NCBI GenBank assembly: GCA_963715285.1
Contig: CAVQRU010000035.1
Location: forward strand, 1 to 64,000
Source of the DNA: Sva-07 sp963715285
GTDB lineage: Bacteria; Actinomycetota; Acidimicrobiia; Acidimicrobiales; Ilumatobacteraceae
Direction: 5' to 3'
DNA: 64,000 nucleotides
Shown: positions 1 to 7,282 of the stretch, piece by piece
Layout of the letters: every line of letters begins with the position of its first letter
Numbering within the stretch: position 1 is the first letter of the stretch
Notes under the pieces: generated by a model
What the model saw: only the letters and a program-made list of their open reading frames with translations
Databases searched by the model: none
Told to the model about the DNA's origin: nothing
Made by a program: the position numbers and the translations under genes

Positions 1-510
1 CGCCGGTCGACTCCGCGAGGCGCGAGTCGGGCGATCCGCGTCGACGGCGTCGTGCGCCGCTGCGACTGCGGTGTCGCCCGGAGCGACCACGGTGAGGTGC
101 CAGTCGCGACGTTCCGCACGGGGGTCGCCGTCGCGCTCGAACGCGATCGTGACGGGGGCGTCGGTGTCGACGGTCGTCACGTCGGGCCCGGTGACCGTCA
201 GGACCCGGATCCGGTGCATCCGGGCCCACCCCGCCACTGCGTCGACCAGCCCGACCACGACCACGCCGGTCATGATCGCGAGCACCGACGGCGCACCGGT
301 CAGCCTGGCGATCGCTGCGGAGGCCGCCCATGCGGCGATCAGCGCAGCACTCCCCGGCGAGCATCCCGTGGGCCGGGTGCGGGCGCGGGTCGCGCGCTGC
401 TGAGGCGGCGGCAGTGCAGGGTCGACCGAACCCGTGGCGGCCCCCGTCGGCCCGGTCGGGCCGTCACTCGGGGGAAGCCCCGGGCGCTGGATGGTCGGGC
501 TCGTCGTCAC
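1..510 (-). CDS. Membrane protein, DUF58-like, partial (continues off the left edge)
   Basis: An open frame of 170 codons runs off the window edge. It starts at a GTG 5 nt after the stop of the upstream MoxR gene. After a proline/threonine-rich stretch of about 55 residues come two adjacent hydrophobic segments (about residues 62-78 and 83-103), then a soluble stretch with beta-strand character. MoxR-type ATPases are regularly followed by a DUF58 protein that begins with exactly such a two-helix anchor, so a DUF58 protein is the best guess from context. The diagnostic DUF58 core lies outside the window, so the family call is inference. Confidence 0.65.
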   Translation of the reverse strand, partial: MTTSPTIQRPGLPPSDGPTGPTGAATGSVDPALPPPQQRATRARTRPTGCSPGSAALIAAWAASAAIARLTGAPSVLAIMTGVVVVGLVDAVAGWARMHRIRVLTVTGPDVTTVDTDAPVTIAFERDGDPRAERRDWHLTVVAPGDTAVAAAHDAVDADRPTRASRSRPA

Positions 511-515
511 GATCG

Positions 516-1556
516 TCAGATCGTGGGCGGGGTGACCCGCTCGATGCACTCCGTGGCGAGCTCACGACCGGCGACGACGGTGCCGGTCGATCCGGCGAGC
601 CGATGAGCGAGGGCGGGCACGGCGCAGCGGGCGACGTCGTGGGCTGTCACGTAGTTGCGGCCGTCGAGTGCGGCGATCGCCCGGGAGAGTGCGATGATCG
701 CCACGCCGGCCCGCGTCGACGCGCCGACCCGGACCCGCGGGTCCTCGCGGGTTGCCTGGAGGAGATCGACGACGTATCCGGCGACCGCATCGCTGACCTG
801 GACGGTGGCGACGGTGGTGCGGGCGTCCGCGAGCTCGGTGAGCGACGCGACCGATTCGACGGCATCGAGCATCGAGCGCCCCCGGCGACCGGTGAGCACC
901 TCCACCTCCGCCATGGGTGACGCCCGGCCGGGTGTCACGACGGCGTGGAACCGGTCGAGTGCCCCCTCGCCGAGCCCGTAGGTGCCGGCGATGTCGATCG
1001 GGTTCTGGGTGGCAACCAGCATGAACGGGTCGGGGAGCGGGTGGCTCACACCGTCGACGGTGACGGTGGCCTCCTCGGCGAGTTCGAGCAGGGCCGACTG
1101 CGTCCTGGGGGTCGCGCGGTTCAGCTCGTCGAACACGACGACGTTCGCGAACACCGGTCCCGGACGGAACCGCATGCTGTCGACGTCGAGTTGGCCTCCG
1201 GGCACCATCGAGCCGGTGATGTCACCCGGCAGCAGGTCGGAGGTGCCCTGGATGCGGTGGAACGTGCCGCCCACCGATCGGGCGAGTACCTGGGCCAGCA
1301 GTGTCTTGCCGACCCCGGGGAGGTCCTCGATCAGCAGGTGTCCACCGGCGAGCAGCGTCGCGATGGCGGTCTCGACCACGTCGTGCTTGCCGGCGACGAC
1401 GGCGTCGACGGTGCCGATCAGTCGGGCGCCGAGCGCGGCGACGGCCCCGGTCTCCCGGTCGATCACCGTTCGCGGTGCGGTCGAGTCGGCCGGCGACGCC
1501 GCGACCTCGGTTGCGGCTGCGGGCGCGATCGGGCTGGGCGGCGGCAGCGTGTCCAC
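516..1556 (-). CDS. MoxR-family AAA+ ATPase
   Basis: A 346-aa AAA_3 ATPase. Walker A (DLPGVGKT, about residues 78-85), Walker B (VVFDELNR, about 141-148) and the sensor-1 region around ATQNPID are all present, followed by a C-terminal lid domain. MoxR ATPases act as chaperone-like assembly factors, usually together with VWA and DUF58 proteins. Here the DUF58-like gene follows 5 nt downstream, so the two should form one transcript. The start is a GTG, and the first 30 or so residues are Ala/Pro-rich and not part of the fold, so the true start could be somewhat internal. This is a different MoxR from the CoxD-type protein at 8445. Confidence 0.9.
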   Translation of the reverse strand: MDTLPPPSPIAPAAATEVAASPADSTAPRTVIDRETGAVAALGARLIGTVDAVVAGKHDVVETAIATLLAGGHLLIEDLPGVGKTLLAQVLARSVGGTFHRIQGTSDLLPGDITGSMVPGGQLDVDSMRFRPGPVFANVVVFDELNRATPRTQSALLELAEEATVTVDGVSHPLPDPFMLVATQNPIDIAGTYGLGEGALDRFHAVVTPGRASPMAEVEVLTGRRGRSMLDAVESVASLTELADARTTVATVQVSDAVAGYVVDLLQATREDPRVRVGASTRAGVAIIALSRAIAALDGRNYVTAHDVARCAVPALAHRLAGSTGTVVAGRELATECIERVTPPTI

Positions 1557-1759
1557 ATGGCTTCATCGGTCGGTGGTCGCCGCATCTTGAAGTCATCGTG
1601 ACGATTCGGCCGACGCGACGAACGATGCCCGGACCCGACGTGAACGAATCGCGCACGATCGTTACAGAAGACCATGTCCTGGCCACTGCCGATGCACTAG
1701 GTTCAGAAGTGCAAGCACCGAAACCACCGTGGCTCGGCCACGAAGCAGGAGGTAGCCCA

Positions 1760-2092
1760 GTGAGCAAGCGTCACCGCACCGACGAAGTGCTGGTCCCGCT
1801 CAAGAAGGAGGTGCGTGCCCACGCCCACAGCGAGCGGCACCGCATCCACGTCGAACTCCAGAGCGTTGCTCAGGACGTGAGTTCCGGCCTCGAACCCGAG
1901 GACGTTCACGAACCCGGCGCCGCGTGGAAGCCGATCCACCACCACGATTCCGAGGTGGCCAAGAGCAAGATGGCCAAGCGCAATCGGACGAAGCGCCACT
2001 GGAAGACGAAGATGTGGAAGCGCCGCACCCAACTGCGCCGTGATCGCGCGGAGCAGCTGCGTCTTGCCGGCGAGGGCGGTGCCGTCGCCTGA
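1760..2092 (+). CDS. Small basic hypothetical protein
   Basis: A 110-aa protein unusually rich in Lys, Arg and His. Its C-terminal half is strongly basic and includes a KSKMAKRNRTKRHWKTKMWK stretch. The start is the GTG at 1760, preceded by a near-perfect Shine-Dalgarno AGGAGG at 1747-1752, one of the best in the window. That argues for a real, well-translated gene even though I recognise no domain. It is divergent from moxR with about 200 nt between. The charge pattern would suit nucleic-acid or ribosome binding, but that is only a guess. Confidence 0.7.
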   Translation: MSKRHRTDEVLVPLKKEVRAHAHSERHRIHVELQSVAQDVSSGLEPEDVHEPGAAWKPIHHHDSEVAKSKMAKRNRTKRHWKTKMWKRRTQLRRDRAEQLRLAGEGGAVA

Positions 2093-2128
2093 GGTCAGCC
2101 CGCCGTCGGCGGGTCGGCCGCCGGCCGG

Positions 2129-2770
2129 TCACACGAGGTCGCGGGGACGTTCGATCCACGCGGTCAACAGTTCGTCGCGTCGCTCGAGCCACTCCTCGAC
2201 GGTCATGCCGTAGCGGATGTGGTCCTCCCAGGTTCCGTTGATCTCCAGGTAGCGCGCGGCGACCCCCTCTTCGCGGATCTCGAGCTTCTCCATGATCCGC
2301 CGGCTGCGGGCGTTGCGCGGCACGATGCAGATCTCCACCCGATGGAGCATCAGCTGTTCGAACGCGAACTGCAGGACGACCACGACGGCCTCGGCGACGT
2401 AGGAGTTCCCGGCGTGGCGTTGGTCGATCCAGTAGCCGATCGTGCCGGACTGCATGGCACCCCGGATCACGTTGTTCAGGTTGACCTCGCCGGCGACCTG
2501 CTGGTCGACGAAGAGGCCGAACTGGTACGCCGTCCCGGCGGCACGATCGCGGTCGCGCTGCTGGCAACGCGACGTGAACGCACCGCGGTCGGTGGCCGGG
2601 TCCGACTGGTGCGCCGGCCGGCTCGGTTCCCAGACCGTGAGCCACTCCTCGTTGCGTCGACGCACCTCGCTCCAGGAGCGGAAGTCGTTCGCTGCGAGTG
2701 GGCGCAGCATGATCCGTCGTCCGTAGAGACGCACGGGCGACGAGGTTCGAGCAGGGTGCCGCAGCGCCAT
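2129..2770 (-). CDS. GNAT-family N-acetyltransferase (RimJ/RimL-like)
   Basis: A 213-aa protein with the RimJ/RimL layout: an N-terminal RPL-A-x-D strand, the GYWID central strand, and the NARSRRIMEKLEIREEG segment matching the acetyl-CoA-binding and following helix of this GNAT subfamily. Such enzymes acetylate protein N-termini (ribosomal proteins S5/S18/L12 in E. coli) or small amines; the substrate here is unknown. The start is chosen at 2770 because its ATG overlaps the TGA of the preceding gene (ATGA), which implies translational coupling. It is the last gene of a five-gene run beginning with the MocA-type gene. Confidence 0.85.
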   Translation of the reverse strand: MALRHPARTSSPVRLYGRRIMLRPLAANDFRSWSEVRRRNEEWLTVWEPSRPAHQSDPATDRGAFTSRCQQRDRDRAAGTAYQFGLFVDQQVAGEVNLNNVIRGAMQSGTIGYWIDQRHAGNSYVAEAVVVVLQFAFEQLMLHRVEICIVPRNARSRRIMEKLEIREEGVAARYLEINGTWEDHIRYGMTVEEWLERRDELLTAWIERPRDLV

Positions 2771-3276
2771 CACGGCATCTTTGCAGCTTCGGTCGGTCCC
2801 GCGATGCCGATCTGGCTCAGATCGAGGCGACGCATGATGCCGAGAACCACGCAACAGGTGCCGATGATCGAATCGACGTGGGTCGGATCGAGCCCGGGGT
2901 TGTGTCGCCGCTCGATCGCCGGCTCGAGCGCCAGCGTCCGGAACACCTCGTCGGCGTCGGAGCGCTGCAGCGAGTAGGGGTCGGGAACGTCGCGGGAACC
3001 GATCTCGACCCGGGCGAGTTCGACGGCGTGGACGCCGACGGCGAGCACCGCAGGAGCGGTCATGATCGACGGCGCGGCGATGATCGCGTCGTCGAGGTGA
3101 TCCTGCACGAGCCCGAGGGCGTTCGTGAGCTGGATCGGTGACGGGAGGTCACAACGTTCGAGCGGGCCGTCGAACAGCGCGACCGGGCCGATCGGCAGCG
3201 TGAACTCGGCGGAGCCCTCGACGACGATCCGCACCGCATGATCGGCGATGTGCACCGTGAGGTCCCCCGGGGTCAT
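2770..3276 (-). CDS. Half-size Ppx/GppA-like protein
   Basis: A 168-aa protein. Its body resembles the C-terminal half of Ppx/GppA phosphatases: a GPVALFDG strand, a helix matching the segment after the nucleotide loop, and an NPGLDPTHVDSIIGTCCVVL helix corresponding to the family's PG-hxxR(A)DVI motif. The N-terminal ASKHA lobe with its phosphate-binding loops is absent, so catalysis by the usual mechanism is unlikely. In M. tuberculosis the gene after the DUF501 gene (Rv1025) is ppx (Rv1026), and this gene occupies that place. ATGA overlaps join it to both neighbours. Homology is by eye. Confidence 0.6.
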   Translation of the reverse strand: MTPGDLTVHIADHAVRIVVEGSAEFTLPIGPVALFDGPLERCDLPSPIQLTNALGLVQDHLDDAIIAAPSIMTAPAVLAVGVHAVELARVEIGSRDVPDPYSLQRSDADEVFRTLALEPAIERRHNPGLDPTHVDSIIGTCCVVLGIMRRLDLSQIGIAGPTEAAKMP

Positions 3277-3731
3277 GGTGCCTCCGGCCGAGGAGGATCG
3301 CCGTCGAGGTGGTCGAGCGCCCACCGGCCGACCGGATCGTCGCCACCGGCGAGCGTGTGGGCGACGTGGGCGTGGAGACACTTCACCCCGGTGCGGGTGC
3401 CGCCGACGCCGCCGGAAGGACGCGGGCCGACGTGGTCGACGGGGATCGCCGCGTCGCGTTCGGCGGCGTAGCGGGCGTGCGTCTCGGCGATCAGCGTGGC
3501 GTCGATGGCGGCCTCGGCCGCACGGACGCCACCGACGGCCTCGAGTCGGCTCACGCGGCGGACGAGGTCGGCGCCGACGAGGTAGTAGCGGGTCGGCATC
3601 GGCGTGCCGTCGTCGAGGAACGGGGCGTTGCGAACCACGAGCGGGTCACCGTCGTCCGTGCGCACCACGACGTCGAACGCGCCCTGGGGTTCACGACCGA
3701 GCAGTTGCGCGACGCGACCCCGGTCGTCCAT
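3273..3731 (-). CDS. DUF501 domain-containing protein
   Basis: A 152-aa protein with the full DUF501 pattern: an N-terminal QLLGREPQGAFDV segment, then DGTPMPTRYYLVGADLVRRV, and near the end GGVGGTRTGVKCLHAHVAHTLAGG with a conserved Cys-Leu-His. The function of the family is unknown. In actinobacteria it normally sits in the order eno-divIC-DUF501-ppx. Here the Ppx-like gene follows directly, but eno and divIC are 22 kb away. The start codon overlaps the coxG stop by one base and the end overlaps the next gene by 4 nt. Confidence 0.92.
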   Translation of the reverse strand: MDDRGRVAQLLGREPQGAFDVVVRTDDGDPLVVRNAPFLDDGTPMPTRYYLVGADLVRRVSRLEAVGGVRAAEAAIDATLIAETHARYAAERDAAIPVDHVGPRPSGGVGGTRTGVKCLHAHVAHTLAGGDDPVGRWALDHLDGDPPRPEAP

Positions 3732-4456
3732 CAGCCTCGGCGACGTCGCAGCAGCAGCAGCAGCACGACGATGGCGATGACGGCCGGTGCCACACGCTTG
3801 AGGATCGAGCTGCCACCGACCTCCATGAGGTCGATCGGTTCGGTGGCCGGGCCGGCGATCTTGCGCACCTGTGTCGGAGCAGGCGCTGTTCCGACCGGTT
3901 CGGAGGCATCGGTCGTCGGTGCCTCGCTCGTGGCCGGCTCGCCGCTCGTCGCCGCGTCGCCGGGGGATGAGTCCTCGGCGGATGCGGTCGAGGCAGCAAG
4001 GCCTTGTTCGTCGATCATCGTGTTGAGGTTGTCGGCGAACTGGGCCATCAACTTCGAGCTGACGTCGCCCATGATGCCGCGCCCGAACTGGGCGACCTTG
4101 CCGGTGATGTGGAGGTCGGTGGTGACGGCGACGCGTGTGCTCGTGGGCGACAGGCTCTCGGCCTGTGCGGTGATCTCGGCCGATGCGTTGCCGCGGCCGC
4201 CGGTGTCGCGTCCGGCGCCCTTGATGACGGCGCGGTAGGCGGCGTCGTCACGTTCGACGAAGTGTGCCTCGCCCTTGAACTGGCTGCTGATGGCACCGAG
4301 CTTGACCTTGACCACGCCGCGGTACGTGTCGCCCTCGACCTCTTGGAGTTCGGCTCCCGGGAGGCACGGAGCGATCAGTTCGAGGTCGGTGATCAGTGGC
4401 CAGGCTTCCTCGATCGGGCGGTTCACCGTGAACTCGTTGGTCAGTTGTTCTGCCAT
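3731..4456 (-). CDS. coxG: CoxG-like carbon monoxide dehydrogenase subunit G (SRPBCC fold, C-terminal anchor)
   Basis: A 241-aa protein. The first 150 residues form a CoxG/SRPBCC domain (NEFTVNRPIEEAWPLITDLE, LPGAE, YRGVVKVKLG, GRGIMGDVSSKLMAQFADNL). A Ser/Thr/Ala-rich linker of about 60 residues follows, then a terminal membrane helix VAPAVIAIVVLLLLL and an RRRRG tail. CoxG proteins couple molybdenum CO dehydrogenases to the membrane, and the tail anchor fits that role. The start at 4456 lies inside the end of the MocA-type gene (16-nt overlap), with an AGGA-like site upstream. It belongs functionally with the coxSLM genes 12 kb away. Confidence 0.88.
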   Translation of the reverse strand: MAEQLTNEFTVNRPIEEAWPLITDLELIAPCLPGAELQEVEGDTYRGVVKVKLGAISSQFKGEAHFVERDDAAYRAVIKGAGRDTGGRGNASAEITAQAESLSPTSTRVAVTTDLHITGKVAQFGRGIMGDVSSKLMAQFADNLNTMIDEQGLAASTASAEDSSPGDAATSGEPATSEAPTTDASEPVGTAPAPTQVRKIAGPATEPIDLMEVGGSSILKRVAPAVIAIVVLLLLLRRRRG

Positions 4457-5034
4457 CGTCGGAGGTCCTCTTCGGTGTCGATGTCGGCGGGTGAACCAGA
4501 GCACGGTACTTCACGAACGAGGTCGGGACGAACCCGCATCAGGCTTCGTGCGCCTTCGTCTCCGGTGGTGGGCAGCAGCGGCCACACCTCGGCGTCGAGT
4601 TTCACCGGGTTCGCGCGTCGGCCGTCGTAGGTGGCGACGGCGATCGGTCCATCGGCGGCGGCCATCCGGCGCCAGGCGGACGCCGTGACGAAGGGTTGGT
4701 CGGCGAGCCCGATGACCGCTGCGGTGCAGCCGAGGAGCGCGGCTGCGTCGAGCCCCGTGCGCACCGAGGTGATCTGTCCCTCGCCCCAGTGGTCGTTGTG
4801 GCGGATCGTGACGCTGTCGACGAGGTGGGCCGGCACGACGTCGGGGTCGGCTCCGGTGACGACGATGACCGGGCCGATCGCGGCGTCGAGCACGCTGGCG
4901 AGCGCCGACTCGATGACACTGAGTGCGGGTTCGGCTGCGCTGCGTGGCAATTGCGCCGACAATTTGTGCCCGGGGCCCGAGTACCGCGTGCCGGCACCGG
5001 CGGCGAGCAGGATCGCAGCACAGGTGTGGGGCAT
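4441..5034 (-). CDS. MocA-family molybdenum cofactor cytidylyltransferase
   Basis: A 197-aa nucleotidyltransferase of the MobA/MocA type. The N-terminal LLAAGAGTRYSGPGHKL is the nucleotide-binding loop with the lysine used by NTP_transf_3 enzymes; WGEGQITSVRTGL and LADQPFV are the following family motifs. MocA makes the MCD cofactor (CTP + Moco) needed by xanthine-oxidase-family enzymes such as CO dehydrogenase, which explains its coupling to coxG. A TACGCT hexamer ends 6 nt before the ATG, suggesting a leaderless message that begins the five-gene operon running to the GNAT gene. Confidence 0.87.
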   Translation of the reverse strand: MPHTCAAILLAAGAGTRYSGPGHKLSAQLPRSAAEPALSVIESALASVLDAAIGPVIVVTGADPDVVPAHLVDSVTIRHNDHWGEGQITSVRTGLDAAALLGCTAAVIGLADQPFVTASAWRRMAAADGPIAVATYDGRRANPVKLDAEVWPLLPTTGDEGARSLMRVRPDLVREVPCSGSPADIDTEEDLRRWQNN

Positions 5035-5040
5035 CCCCCC

Positions 5041-5046
5041 AGCGTA
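5041..5046 (-). promoter_or_regulatory. Putative leaderless -10 element of the mocA-coxG operon
   Basis: TACGCT on the minus strand, 6 nt from the ATG at 5034. It matches the TANNNT hexamer seen at the same distance from other first genes in this window. Confidence 0.4.
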
Positions 5047-5148
5047 GGGGCCAGTTCCTCGTGTGGCGGACGCCGGATCGAGGTGGCGGCCGCCGGTCGA
5101 GTGGGAGTCGCAGGTGACGATCGGGTGACGAAAAGTTTTTCGCCGCGC

Positions 5149-5178
5149 TTCAGTATTGCGATTTCGTGACGATATGTT
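5149..5178 (+). promoter_or_regulatory. Possible promoter of the NlpC/P60 gene
   Basis: A weak -35 (TTCAGT, 5149-5154) and a -10 (TATGTT, 5173-5178) are separated by 18 nt, about 70 nt upstream of the ATG at 5247. A short palindrome CGAAAAGTTTTTCG lies just before at 5129-5142 and could be an operator. This is the only AT-rich patch in the region. Confidence 0.3.
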
Positions 5179-5246
5179 ACTCGTCCGTCATGCGGCCCGG
5201 TTCTCCGGCCCGTGCGAAACGACCGGCATCACGCCGAGAGAACCTC

Positions 5247-5945
5247 ATGACCGAACCACTCCTCACCGCCACCAGCCCCGCTGCGCCCACCCACCGACTG
5301 CGCCGGCTCGTCGTCGCCCTGGCGGCCACGGCTGCCTCGTTCACGGGTGCACTCGCGTTCTCGCCGACGACGGCATCGGCCGTCATGGGCGGCCTGCCCA
5401 CCAACGCCATGGCGCCGGTGGTCACGACCTCGGCTCGCCAAGCGCTGGCGAACTACGACGAGTGGGTCACCACGCAGGACCCCGCCGCCTATCGCAGCTA
5501 CGTCTGGTATCGCACGCAGACCGCCCAGTTCGCAGCCACCGAGATCGGTTATCCCGAGCAGGAGATGGTCACCGCCTGGGCGTCGACCCCGATCGATCAC
5601 CAACGAGCCGTGCTCGCCGCGATGACCCAGGTCGGCGTCCCGTACCGCACGAACACCAGCCAGGAGAACGTCGGCTTCGACTGCTCCGGGTTGACCACCT
5701 ACGCGTGGGCGAAGGCCGGCGTGCAGCTGATCCGCCAGAGCACCAGCCAGATCCGCGAGGCGGCACCGCTCGACCGCACCACCGCCAAGGCCGGCGATCT
5801 CGTGCAGTACCCGGGTCACGTGATGATGTACCTCGGCGTGGGCGACGCGATCATCCACTCGGTGCAGCGTGGCCGCACGGTCGAGCTCGACACGATCAGC
5901 GATCGGCGGACGAACTCGGTCCGCTTCGGCGACCCGTCGGTCTGA
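5247..5945 (+). CDS. Secreted NlpC/P60-family peptidoglycan hydrolase
   Basis: A 232-aa exported protein. A Sec signal peptide (Arg-rich n-region, hydrophobic LVVALAATAASFTGALAF, Ala-x-Ala site near residue 43) is followed by a short helical region and a C-terminal NlpC/P60 domain with all three catalytic positions: Cys in GFDCSGLTTYAW, His in YPGHVMMYLG, and His in AIIHSV. Such enzymes cut D-Glu to diamino-acid bonds in peptidoglycan stems during growth and division. I start at the ATG at 5247, since the residues added by an upstream start would spoil the signal peptide. It stands alone, divergent from mocA. Confidence 0.9.
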   Translation: MTEPLLTATSPAAPTHRLRRLVVALAATAASFTGALAFSPTTASAVMGGLPTNAMAPVVTTSARQALANYDEWVTTQDPAAYRSYVWYRTQTAQFAATEIGYPEQEMVTAWASTPIDHQRAVLAAMTQVGVPYRTNTSQENVGFDCSGLTTYAWAKAGVQLIRQSTSQIREAAPLDRTTAKAGDLVQYPGHVMMYLGVGDAIIHSVQRGRTVELDTISDRRTNSVRFGDPSV

Positions 5946-6040
5946 CACCCGCCCGCCGGAGCCGACGGTTCGACCCGACCGTTCCACCGGGAGCGGATGT
6001 TCCGTCGGGGATCGAGGTCGCCTCGAGAATGGACGTCGCC

Positions 6041-6841
6041 TCAGGAGTGGATGTCACCGGTTGCATCGCGCAGCGACGGAACGGCACGACCCGTCCGTCG
6101 GGCGATGATCTCCGCGCAGATCGACACCGCGGTCTCCTCGGGTGTCCGGGCGCCGATGTCGAGACCGATCGGTGACATCAACCGATCGAGATCAACGGGG
6201 TCGGTGACGCCCACCTGCGCGAGGCGTTCCATCCGCTTGGCGTGCGTCGAGCGGCTGCCCATCACACCGATGTAGCCCACGGCGGTCGCGAGCGCGCCCT
6301 GGACCGCCGGGACGTCGAACTTCGGATCGTGGGTGAGGATGCACACCGCATCGCGCAGACCGAGCTCGGCACCGTGGGCCTCGAACACCGGCGTCGGCCA
6401 GGTGACCTTCACCTCGTCGGCCATCGGGAATCGGCGGCGGGTGGCGAACACCTCGCGTGCATCGCACACGGTGACCCGATAGCCGAGCACCTTGGCCACG
6501 CGGGCGAGGGCGGCGGTGAAGTCGACTGCGCCGAAGATCCACATCTGTGGCGGGGGTGCATGCGACTCGATGAACACACCGACGGTCGGCTGGTCGACGA
6601 GATCCTCCGGCGTGGTCTGGCCTTCGGGCCCGTAGTGGCGGATCCCGGATCGGGCCGCCTCGAGTTCGGCGAGCGCGTCGCGGGCGACGACCCGGTCGAG
6701 TTCGGGATGACCGAGCGAACCCTGCACGTCGCCGGGCTCGACCAGGAGTTTCGCGCCGATGTTGGGACCGTCGATCACGGTCGCGAGGGCGACGGGTGCG
6801 GCGGCCCGGAGCTGCCGGGCCCAGCGCTCGTACAGCGTCAC
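6041..6841 (-). CDS. XdhC/CoxI-family protein with C-terminal Rossmann domain
   Basis: A 266-aa protein. The N-terminal 100 residues are a degenerate XdhC_CoxI domain, and the C-terminal half is the XdhC Rossmann domain (MWIFGAVDFTAALARVAKVL, VTVCDAR, TWP, LTHDPKFDVPAL-like strand, GYIGVMGSRSTHAKR). XdhC proteins insert or guard the molybdenum cofactor of xanthine-oxidase-family enzymes, so this should serve the CoxL proteins here. The usual glycine-rich GAGHV of the Rossmann loop reads GAVDF, so nucleotide binding may be altered. The GTG start overlaps the preceding stop (GTGA), so the two XdhC genes are coupled. Confidence 0.85.
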   Translation of the reverse strand: MTLYERWARQLRAAAPVALATVIDGPNIGAKLLVEPGDVQGSLGHPELDRVVARDALAELEAARSGIRHYGPEGQTTPEDLVDQPTVGVFIESHAPPPQMWIFGAVDFTAALARVAKVLGYRVTVCDAREVFATRRRFPMADEVKVTWPTPVFEAHGAELGLRDAVCILTHDPKFDVPAVQGALATAVGYIGVMGSRSTHAKRMERLAQVGVTDPVDLDRLMSPIGLDIGARTPEETAVSICAEIIARRTGRAVPSLRDATGDIHS

Positions 6842-7155
6842 CAGTCGAGCTCCTCGATGTAGAGGTGGATCGTGCCGCCGCAGGTGAGCCCGACGGCGAA
6901 CGCCTCGTCGTCGGAGTAGCCGAACGTGACGATTCCGGGTTCGCGAGCACCGTCGAGGATCGAGAGTGCTTCGGCGACGACGGCACCTTCGACACAACCG
7001 CCGCTGACGCTGCCGGCGACCTCTCCGGACTCGGCGACCGCCATCGCAGCGCCCGGGTCGCGAGGTCCCGACCCCTCGATGTCGATGACGCGCGCGATGG
7101 CGACTCGTTCACCGGCAGCGCGCCACCGGTCGATGTCGTCGAGTAGCTCGTTCAT
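6838..7155 (-). CDS. XdhC/CoxF-type N-terminal domain protein
   Basis: A 105-aa protein consisting only of the XdhC_CoxI N-terminal domain: ATxxxxxGSxPRxPGA-like start (VIDIEGSGPRDPGAAMAV), the invariant GSVSGGCVEGAV segment, and LTCGGTIHLYIE at the end with its conserved Cys. In cox clusters such a protein pairs with a longer XdhC protein to deliver sulfurated molybdenum cofactor. A GAGGAGG Shine-Dalgarno precedes the ATG. It is 127 nt after coxE, and the gap holds a 12-bp tandem repeat. Confidence 0.87.
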   Translation of the reverse strand: MNELLDDIDRWRAAGERVAIARVIDIEGSGPRDPGAAMAVAESGEVAGSVSGGCVEGAVVAEALSILDGAREPGIVTFGYSDDEAFAVGLTCGGTIHLYIEELDW

Positions 7156-7224
7156 CGTCGTTGCCTCCTCGTACCCGCCGTCGATGTGACGTCCGGAGTC
7201 AGATCCGAGACGTCACACCCTGAA

Positions 7225-7272
7225 TGGAACACCGGATGCAACACCGGATGCAACACCGGATGCAACACCGGA
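7225..7272. repeat. Four tandem copies of a 12-bp repeat in the coxE-xdhC gap
   Basis: Four head-to-tail units: TGGAACACCGGA once, then TGCAACACCGGA three times. They lie 10 nt past the coxE stop and 70 nt before the XdhC start. The unit length is a multiple of 3, but no ORF is implied. Confidence 0.9.
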
Positions 7273-7282
7273 GATCGAGCGA

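Noticed and set aside
5046..5246. Cyclic di-AMP (ydaO) riboswitch before the NlpC/P60 gene
   Set aside because: Such riboswitches precede cell-wall hydrolase genes in actinobacteria, but I could not find the conserved core sequences here; only a short palindrome is seen.
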